Source: JBFHKO01 sp041595355 (GTDB taxonomy: Bacteria > Pseudomonadota > Gammaproteobacteria > Enterobacterales > Aeromonadaceae). From it: a stretch of 5,277 nt of DNA. The notes beneath the pieces are model-generated. The model searched no databases, had not been told where the DNA came from, and saw nothing but the letters and a program-made list of their open reading frames with translations. The position numbers and the translations under genes were made by a program. The stretch lies in NCBI GenBank assembly GCA_041595355.1, contig JBFHKO010000179.1, positions 1 to 5,277 of the forward strand, given 5' to 3'. Below, piece by piece: positions 1 to 5,277 of the stretch; position 1 is the stretch's first letter; each line of letters begins with the position of its first letter.

Positions 1-2
1 GG

Positions 3-65
3 CGGCTGCACGAGCATGGCCCAGGCGCCTATGACGACAAGCGGGCCGCCTCGCTGCTGGCGTAA
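3..65 (+). CDS. Possible 3' end of an unrecognised convergent gene (partial, 20 residues)
   Basis: A plus-strand frame open from the left edge gives RLHEHGPGAYDDKRAASLLA and stops at TAA 63-65. Most of its third codon positions (17 of 20) are G or C, as expected of a real gene in this genome, and the composition is that of an ordinary soluble protein C-terminus. It is not in the codon-aligned antisense register of mukB that produces the long spurious open frames elsewhere in the window. It would overlap the mukB end tail-to-tail by 37 nt (29-65). That overlap corresponds to MukB Tyr1468 to the stop, just past the last conserved residues (GLRGF). I do not recognise the protein. Twenty open codons in GC-rich DNA can occur by chance, so this is a suggestion only. 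Confidence 0.35.
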   Translation, partial: RLHEHGPGAYDDKRAASLLA

Positions 66-3000
66 CCGAAGCCCCGCAGCCCCACCACATGCACATGTTC
101 CTGCTTGCCATGCACCTTGCGGATCAGCTTGTAGGTGGTGCCCTTCTCCGGGCTGATGTTCTCCGGCGCGGCGATGAGCAATTGCAGATCCTGGCGTTCA
201 CACAGCTCGAATAGGGTGGCAATGGACTTGCCATCCAGGCGCGCGGCCTCGTCAAGGAACAGCAGCCGGCAGGGCAGCAACTCCTTGGCCCGCAGCAGAC
301 GCGCCTCCTCCTCCCAGCTTTGCAGCACCATCAGCAGTATAGCCTGACCGGTGCCGATGGCCTCTCCGGTGGACAGTGCCCCGCTCTCGGCTCGCAGCCA
401 GCCATCCACCCCGCGCTGGACCTCGATCTCGAGCTCCAGGTAATTGCGGTAATCGAGCAGCGCCTCGCCGAGCACCTGGAAACTGCGCTCGCCCTGGTCG
501 ATATGCGGATTCAGGCGCTGGAACAGCCGAGCCATGGCCTCGGAGAAGCTGAGCGCCTCGTCGGCGAACAGATCCTGATGGGCCGCCTCCTCGCCACCGA
601 GGGCCGCCAGCAGACGGGCGTAGGCATCCCGCACCTTGACGTTGAGACGCACCCCCCGCACCAGACCGAAGGCGATGTTCTGCAATCCCTGGTTCAGCAC
701 CCGGATGCGATTTTGCTCGCGGCGAATGATGTTGGTGATCTTGGCCGCCACCTCGTGAGAGGAGAGCGACAACTGGCTCTCGCGCTGCTTGAGCTCGTCC
801 GCCAGGCGCGCCAGTTCGATCTCCATCTCCTCGATGGCCTCCACGGGATCGTCGGAACGGATGATGTCGTGGCGAATGCGCTCCTTCAGATGCCGGTAGA
901 CCTGCACATAGAAAGCCACCTTCTGCTCGGTGTTGCGGTTGCCCTCGGACAGGCGCAGACCATCGCGCAGCTCGCTGTCGTGGGCCACCGCCAGCCGCAG
1001 GGCGCCCAGCGCCTTGTCGGACATGGAGCGCAGCTCGTCGGCCTCCAGATAGGCCAGCTCGCGACGATAGAGACGGCTCTCCATGCCATTGTCACGGGCC
1101 AGGCGCACCACCCGGCTCCAGCTCTGCTTGTGCTGAATGAGCTGCCTGCGGGCAGTCTGGTACTCCTTGCCATCCAGCCCCAGCCGCTGACTCAGGCTGT
1201 CGATGTCGCGGCGGCAGACCTGGAACTGGGCCTCGGCCTGACTGCGGCGCGAGCGGGTGCGCAGCAGCTGCTCCTCTACCTCGCGCTTGTGCTCCCGGGT
1301 TTTAGGCTCCAGCTCCTCGCTGAGAGTCAGCCCCATGGCCGTCAGCTCCTGCTCGAACTCCCCCAGGATCTGGCGCTTGGCATCGCGGCTCGACTGCAGG
1401 GCCGTCTTGACCTGCATCGCCTCGGTGAAGCGGCTTTGCACCTGCTGATGACGCTCGCCCAGCTGGCGACGACCCAATTCGGCCTCGGCCAGCTTGAGCT
1501 TCAGTCGCTCGCTTATCTGGGAGGTCTGCCCCAGCATGGCCTCGGCATCCTGATAACTGAAATAGGGACTGCGGGCCTGCAGCTCATCCAGAGCGAAACT
1601 CTGGCGCCGCGCCTGGGCCAGCTGCTGCTCGGCCTGCTGGCACGCCTGCTGCAACTCGGCCAGATTGTGGGGATCCTCGCGCAGCAGATGGGCATCACGC
1701 TCAAGCGCGGCCAGCCAGGTTCCGTTCTGCTGCAGGAAGGTCTCGGCCTGCTGCCACTCGGTCAGCTCGGCACGCGCCTCCTCCAGCCGTTGCTCCAGTT
1801 CATCGTCCCCCAGCAGCGGCAGCTGGGGCAACAGGCGCTCCATCAGCACCAGTGCCTTGCGGGAGGCGGCCTGGACCCCGCGCAGCTGGGCATCGGCCTG
1901 TTGACGCTGCAGCTGGCGACTTTCCAGCTCCCGTAGTTCGGCCTGGCAACGCGCCAGTTCGGCTTCCGGGTCGGACTCGAAAGCCACCCCAAGGTGCTCG
2001 GCGATGAACTGGCTGAAATGGTGGTAGGTGCGGCTGAACTTCTGCTGTTCGACGGCCCGTCTGGCATACCCCTCCGTCAGTTCGTCCCGTCCTGCGGCGA
2101 GCACCTCGATGCGCTGCTCGCGGGCCGCACGCCCGAACAACGGCGTCTTGGGATAGGGGGAATAGCGCAGCTGGCGATCACTGATGCGCACCAGCAACGC
2201 CTGATCCAGCTCCCGGGCATCCAGCAACTCCTCGTCGAAGGCATCCGGATTGCCCTGGATGAGGAACAGATCCTCGGGCAGATTATCCAGCGTCGCCAGT
2301 CGCGACAGGGCGCCGTCCAGATCGCCGACCACGATGGCCGCACGCGCCGGCCCATAGAGGGCGGAATAATAGGGTGCATCCTCCAGGGCGATATCATCGT
2401 ACACCTCGGAGAGCAGCGCTCCACCCAGCTGTTCACAAAGCTGCGCCAGCCGCTCATCGCCCGCCCCCATCCCCTGTTGCAGACGGCGGATCTGGCTCTC
2501 CAGCTCGCTCTTCTCGCGCGCCAGCTGCTGCTTGTCGGCCTCGGCCTGACGCTCTAGAGTCAGGGTGGCCTGCATGGCCTGGGTCACCGCCTGGGGATTT
2601 TCCAACGCCGAGCCACTGAGCTCACGCAAACGTGCCAGTTGCTCCTGGGCTTTCAGCCAGGCCGGTGCCCGTTGCCGCAGCTGGCCGATGCGCTCGCGCA
2701 CCTGGGCAAGGCGCTGCCCCTGCTCGGCCTGCTGCTGGCTCGTCTCGGCCAGCTGGTGCGTGGCCTCCTCCAGCTTCTGCTGCTCCAGCGCCATGGCCTG
2801 CTCCAGCGCATCGGCGTCGGCAACGTCGATGCGATACTGCTGCACCAGCTCCTCGCGCTCGCGCAGCAATTTGGCACGCAGCTCCCGGGCCCGCTCCCCT
2901 TCCTGCACGGCCCGCTGGATCTGGCTGGCGCGCGCCTGCAGATGACGGTAACGAGCGGCCTGGGCCAGCGTCGCCTGGGCGCTCTCCCAGGCCTGCTCCC

Positions 3001-4465
3001 GGGGGACAGGCCCCTGGATGCGGGTCAGCGATGCCAGCGCCGCCTCGTACTGGCTGGCCGCGGTGCGCGCCAGATTGAGGCGCTGCTGCAGGCCCAGCAG
3101 GGTTTCCGTCAGGGCCGCCTCCTGCTGTTTGAAGCGGAGCTGATGCGCGGCGGCATTGTCCACCGCCAGCTCGGGCAGCTCGCACAGCGTCCGTGCCTTG
3201 TCCAGCGCCTGCAGGGCCTGCCGGTACTGGATGGCCCGGGTCTGCTGAATATCCAGCGCCTGCTGGTAATCGGCCAGCTGGGTCTTGAGGCTGTCCACCT
3301 CGGCCTCGATCTGCTGCTTGCCGGACTCCACCTCCGCCTTGCTCTCGCCAAGCTCCTCCAGCATGGCCAGCTGCTCTTCCAGCCGCAGATCCAGATCGCC
3401 GGCCTCCTCGCGGTACTGGGCGATCTTTCTGCCGAGCCCCACGGCGGCGATCACCTTGGCCAGGCGCTCGGCGGCCATCTCCAGCTCGTCGGTGAGGTGT
3501 CGTTCACGCTCGCTGAGTTGCTCGACCTCGGCGGACAGGTGGATGGCACGCTGGCGCTCCTCGCGCAGCAGGCGGTTTTTTTCCTGACGCTGGCGGCGGG
3601 CCGCCAGCGCCAGTTCGGAGAGCCGCGCCTTCTCGGTGCCACCGCGCACATAGTCGGCCGCCACATAGTGCGTGGTCTCGGTGATCAGATTGCGGAACAG
3701 ATCCCGCTGCCCCTGGGTCTCGCGAATGGCGTCCAGGGTGCGGCGGTTTTCGTGAATGGCCGCCTCCATGTCCTGGAACGCCTTGCGCACCCCGGAATTT
3801 TCCGGCAGCAGGTATTCGCGCAGCGAGCGGCTGATGGACGACGAGATGCCGCCATACAGAGAGGCCTCGATAAGCCGGTAGAAGCGCGAGCGATCCTTCT
3901 GATCCCGCAGTTTCTTCGGCGTGATGCCGTACTCGAACATGAAGTTGTGATAGTCGGTCACCGAATTGAACTTCACCAGCCGCAGGGCACCGAGCTCAGT
4001 CGCCGCCTTGCGCAGCTCCGCCAGCGGGCGCACCTGGGCGCGACTGTCGTCCAGATGGGCCAGCAGCAGATCCGTGGGGGCCACCTGATCGGGTACTTCC
4101 AGCACGGCGAAGGGGGTAATGTTGACCTTGTGGTCGCGGTTGGCCACCTGCTCCAGGTGCACGCCAACCCAGATGCGCTGCTCCCGGGAGTTGACCAGAT
4201 CCAGCAATGCATAACAGTGGCCACGCTGCAGCTTGCCATACAACCCCTTGTCACGGCTGGCACTGGCACTGCCCGCCTCGGTGGTATTGCGAAAATGCAG
4301 CAGCGTCTGATCGGGGATCAGGGCCGTGATGAGGGCCGCCATGGCGGTGGACTTGCCGGCGCCGTTGCCGCCGGAAAGCGTGGTGACCCGTTGGTCCAGC
4401 TCGAAGGTGCGGGCAAAAAAGCCGTTCCAGTTGATCATGGTCAGGGAGGTGAATTTTCCGCGCAT
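29..4465 (-). CDS. mukB: MukB, SMC-like ATPase of the MukBEF chromosome condensin (complete, 1478 aa)
   Basis: MukB is the DNA-binding, ATP-hydrolysing subunit of the MukBEF condensin, which compacts and helps segregate the nucleoid. Seen here: the N-terminal head has the Walker A motif GGNGAGKS at residues 32-39 (Lys38). Two long Gln/Glu/Leu/Ala-rich coiled-coil arms flank a globular hinge at about residues 644-803. The C-terminal head has the signature LSTGEAIGTG (Ser1365) and the Walker B LLFLDEAARLD (Asp1405, Glu1406). By comparison with E. coli MukB as I recall it (1486 aa), the hinge residues reported to contact the ParC subunit of topoisomerase IV are kept (Asp696, Asp744, Glu752). So are the joint residues reported to bind acyl carrier protein (Lys1113, Trp1116, Arg1121). 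The frame stays open upstream to 4528, but ATG 4465 is chosen because MRGKF aligns with the E. coli MIERGKF start and it follows the mukE stop by one base. The stop is TAG at 29-31. The 12-residue tail after VVGLRGF is not conserved and is shorter than in E. coli. Confidence 0.98.
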   Translation of the reverse strand: MRGKFTSLTMINWNGFFARTFELDQRVTTLSGGNGAGKSTAMAALITALIPDQTLLHFRNTTEAGSASASRDKGLYGKLQRGHCYALLDLVNSREQRIWVGVHLEQVANRDHKVNITPFAVLEVPDQVAPTDLLLAHLDDSRAQVRPLAELRKAATELGALRLVKFNSVTDYHNFMFEYGITPKKLRDQKDRSRFYRLIEASLYGGISSSISRSLREYLLPENSGVRKAFQDMEAAIHENRRTLDAIRETQGQRDLFRNLITETTHYVAADYVRGGTEKARLSELALAARRQRQEKNRLLREERQRAIHLSAEVEQLSERERHLTDELEMAAERLAKVIAAVGLGRKIAQYREEAGDLDLRLEEQLAMLEELGESKAEVESGKQQIEAEVDSLKTQLADYQQALDIQQTRAIQYRQALQALDKARTLCELPELAVDNAAAHQLRFKQQEAALTETLLGLQQRLNLARTAASQYEAALASLTRIQGPVPREQAWESAQATLAQAARYRHLQARASQIQRAVQEGERARELRAKLLREREELVQQYRIDVADADALEQAMALEQQKLEEATHQLAETSQQQAEQGQRLAQVRERIGQLRQRAPAWLKAQEQLARLRELSGSALENPQAVTQAMQATLTLERQAEADKQQLAREKSELESQIRRLQQGMGAGDERLAQLCEQLGGALLSEVYDDIALEDAPYYSALYGPARAAIVVGDLDGALSRLATLDNLPEDLFLIQGNPDAFDEELLDARELDQALLVRISDRQLRYSPYPKTPLFGRAAREQRIEVLAAGRDELTEGYARRAVEQQKFSRTYHHFSQFIAEHLGVAFESDPEAELARCQAELRELESRQLQRQQADAQLRGVQAASRKALVLMERLLPQLPLLGDDELEQRLEEARAELTEWQQAETFLQQNGTWLAALERDAHLLREDPHNLAELQQACQQAEQQLAQARRQSFALDELQARSPYFSYQDAEAMLGQTSQISERLKLKLAEAELGRRQLGERHQQVQSRFTEAMQVKTALQSSRDAKRQILGEFEQELTAMGLTLSEELEPKTREHKREVEEQLLRTRSRRSQAEAQFQVCRRDIDSLSQRLGLDGKEYQTARRQLIQHKQSWSRVVRLARDNGMESRLYRRELAYLEADELRSMSDKALGALRLAVAHDSELRDGLRLSEGNRNTEQKVAFYVQVYRHLKERIRHDIIRSDDPVEAIEEMEIELARLADELKQRESQLSLSSHEVAAKITNIIRREQNRIRVLNQGLQNIAFGLVRGVRLNVKVRDAYARLLAALGGEEAAHQDLFADEALSFSEAMARLFQRLNPHIDQGERSFQVLGEALLDYRNYLELEIEVQRGVDGWLRAESGALSTGEAIGTGQAILLMVLQSWEEEARLLRAKELLPCRLLFLDEAARLDGKSIATLFELCERQDLQLLIAAPENISPEKGTTYKLIRKVHGKQEHVHVVGLRGFGYASSEAARLSS

Positions 4466-4477
4466 TTTATATGTCCA
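4463..4477 (-). promoter_or_regulatory. mukE stop / mukB start junction with weak Shine-Dalgarno
   Basis: On the coding strand the mukE TAA (4467-4469) is followed by a single A and then the mukB ATG (4463-4465). The only purine-rich element at a usable distance is TGGAC (4473-4477), whose GGA lies eight bases before the ATG, within the last codons of mukE. A weak site next to a stop codon is typical of start by translational coupling, with ribosomes that finish mukE restarting on mukB. The coupling is inferred from the spacing. Confidence 0.6.
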
Positions 4478-5186
4478 GTCCCGGTTGTTCATCGTCCAAT
4501 TCATCCTCGACATCGTCCTGCACACCATCGCCGGTCGGTGGCTCGTCGTCGGGCACTATCGCCTCGCCCTCGCGGATCATGCGCAGCAGTACCGCCTTGG
4601 GATCTTCATCACCGCGGACATCGGCGCCGAAGCGGAACACCGCCTCGTTGACGCGAAAGCGCTCGCCCTGGCCAAGGGGGGCCACCATGCCCAGTCGCTG
4701 CAGCCGGCGCAGCGAGGTGCGCATGCGCTCCAGCAGCTTGCGCTTGTCCAGATCCGAACCTCCGCTGCGTTGAGTCACCATGCGCAGCAGCTGACGCTCA
4801 TCGGCCAGGTTCAGCAGCTCCTCCTGCAGATCCGTGATGCTGAACACCCCTTCATTGGCCAGCCGCTCGGGGCTCAGGTAGAGGTAACAGAGCACCTTGC
4901 CCACCAGCATGTCGAGTTCGGCGAGCACGGAGGTACCCAGCTCGCTGCTGGGGCGCGGGCGCAGATAAAAAAAGCTCTCCGGTGCCTTGATGAGCTCCGC
5001 CTGATAGCGGCCATAGAAGCTGTCCAACTCGTCGTGGAATTCCAGCAGGAAGGAGTGATTGTCCAGATCGTCGGCACTGATATGGCGCCCACTGCGCAGG
5101 GCGTTATCCAGCTTGGGAAACAGCGGGTTGGCCAGGGCCTGGGCCAGGCGCAACCCCAGGGGGTATTCAGTATTGGTCAATGACAT
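4467..5186 (-). CDS. mukE: MukE, winged-helix (KITE-type) subunit of the MukBEF condensin (complete, 239 aa)
   Basis: MukE forms dimers that bind the middle of the MukF kleisin and, through it, the MukB heads. It is needed for MukBEF to load and act on the chromosome. The protein aligns with E. coli MukE (about 234 aa) along nearly its whole length. Conserved blocks include ANPLFPKLDNALRSGRHI (19-36), FFYLRPRP (72-79), LCYLYLSPERLANEG (99-113), a basic helix with SLRRLQRLGMV (158-168) and FRFGADVR (184-191). The last 30 residues (210-239) are very acidic, with 13 Asp/Glu and no Lys/Arg, and are likely disordered; the E. coli tail is also acidic. The frame is open upstream to 5270, but that extension reads through mukF and is not MukE-like. 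ATG 5186 has TAAGG nine bases upstream and gives an N-terminus of family length. It overlaps mukF by 20 nt and ends one base before mukB. A run of seven T on the coding strand (4967-4973) encodes part of Ser-Phe-Phe-Tyr. Confidence 0.98.
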   Translation of the reverse strand: MSLTNTEYPLGLRLAQALANPLFPKLDNALRSGRHISADDLDNHSFLLEFHDELDSFYGRYQAELIKAPESFFYLRPRPSSELGTSVLAELDMLVGKVLCYLYLSPERLANEGVFSITDLQEELLNLADERQLLRMVTQRSGGSDLDKRKLLERMRTSLRRLQRLGMVAPLGQGERFRVNEAVFRFGADVRGDEDPKAVLLRMIREGEAIVPDDEPPTGDGVQDDVEDELDDEQPGLDI

Positions 5187-5277
5187 GAGCCTGTACCTTA
5201 GCTCCGGATTCGTTGATGGGTTTCCATTTCGGTTGCCGCCGGCCGCGCAACTCGGCGCCGGCATGGCCAAGGCGCAC
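5167..5277 (-). CDS. mukF: MukF, kleisin subunit of the MukBEF condensin (partial, C-terminal 36 residues)
   Basis: MukF is the kleisin that bridges the two MukB heads and recruits MukE. Its C-terminal winged-helix domain binds the cap of one MukB head. Only the last 36 codons lie in the window, and the gene continues beyond the right edge. The reading frame from 5277 gives a peptide beginning VRLGHAGAEL and ending GAKVQAHVIDQY before TGA at 5167-5169. This matches the end of E. coli MukF as I recall it (VRLGVAQADF at the start of the stretch, KWQPIN in the middle, GAKVQAHVIDKY at the end), so the identification is firm despite the short length. The last six codons and the stop overlap the first codons of mukE in another frame, and the mukE ribosome-binding site lies within this coding sequence. 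The order mukF-mukE-mukB is that of E. coli. Confidence 0.95.
   Translation of the reverse strand: MRLGHAGAELRGRRQPKWKPINESGAKVQAHVIDQY
5196..5200 (-). promoter_or_regulatory. Ribosome-binding site of mukE, inside mukF
   Basis: On the coding strand TAAGG lies nine bases before ATG 5186. It sits within the mukF codons for Ala-Lys-Val near the MukF C-terminus. It decides the mukE start over the in-frame codons further upstream, and its place inside mukF suggests that MukE translation is coupled to that of MukF. Confidence 0.7.

Noticed and set aside
1..17. Start of a further minus-strand gene after mukB (ATG at 15-17)
   Set aside because: No ribosome-binding site precedes it and only five codons are visible, so there is no support.
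320..1936. Long plus-strand open frame (538 codons) opposite the 3' half of mukB
   Set aside because: Same codon-aligned antisense register as mukB, with the same Leu/Gln mirror composition and no recognisable domain.
4466..4528. 21-residue N-terminal extension of mukB from 4528
   Set aside because: It is the out-of-frame reading of the mukE acidic tail. MukB homology begins at MRGKF, encoded from 4465.
2639..4651. Long plus-strand open frame (670 codons) opposite mukB and the end of mukE
   Set aside because: It is in exact codon register with mukB on the other strand, so CAG (Gln) reads as CTG (Leu) and the reverse. A stop would need Leu TTA/CTA or Ser TCA in mukB, which are rare in this GC-rich gene. 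The Leu/Gln-rich product is the mirror of the coiled coil, not a protein family.
4967..4973. Run of seven A (T on the coding strand) in mukE as a frameshift or phase-variation site
   Set aside because: It encodes the conserved Phe-Phe-Tyr of FFYLRP and the frame is intact. The phase (AGC TTT TTT TAT) does not give a standard -1 slippery heptamer. It may be slippery for polymerase, but nothing else points to regulation.
4326..5183. Plus-strand open frame (285 codons) opposite mukE and the start of mukB
   Set aside because: Over mukE it is codon-aligned antisense, so it is open for the same reason as the other antisense frames. No recognisable domain, and mukE is certain.
5187..5270. 28-residue N-terminal extension of mukE from an upstream start at 5270
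   Set aside because: The extension reads through mukF in another frame, is not MukE-like, and the TAAGG site and family length favour ATG 5186.

Overview
The window carries the bacterial chromosome condensin operon mukF-mukE-mukB, read entirely from the minus strand. From right to left it holds the last 36 codons of mukF (5167-5277), the whole of mukE (4467-5186) and the whole of mukB (29-4465). Together they cover nearly every base. MukB is the SMC-like ATPase, MukF the kleisin and MukE the winged-helix partner that binds the kleisin. The complex organises and helps segregate the chromosome and works with topoisomerase IV.

The genes are tightly packed. mukE starts inside mukF (20-nt overlap, different frame), with a TAAGG ribosome-binding site inside the mukF coding sequence. 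mukB starts one base after the mukE stop codon (TAA-A-ATG). No promoter or terminator is visible between them, so they look like one transcript with coupled translation. The operon promoter must lie to the right of the window.

At the left edge, mukB runs out at 29. A short open frame on the plus strand (3-65) ends in TAA inside the mukB tail and may be the 3' end of a convergent neighbour. I do not recognise it. No mobile element, RNA gene, CRISPR array or repeat family was seen.

MukBEF, as opposed to Smc-ScpAB, is known from a subset of Gammaproteobacteria (Enterobacterales, Vibrionales, Pasteurellales, Aeromonadales and some relatives). The sequence is GC-rich, with G/C strongly favoured at third codon positions, and the proteins are clearly diverged from Escherichia coli in the coiled coils. 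A GC-rich member such as the Aeromonadales is a reasonable guess, but the sequence alone does not settle it. This is a core-genome region, and I see no undescribed system. The points most worth a second look are the possible convergent gene end, the nested gene junctions and an in-phase A AAA AAC slippery heptamer in mukB.
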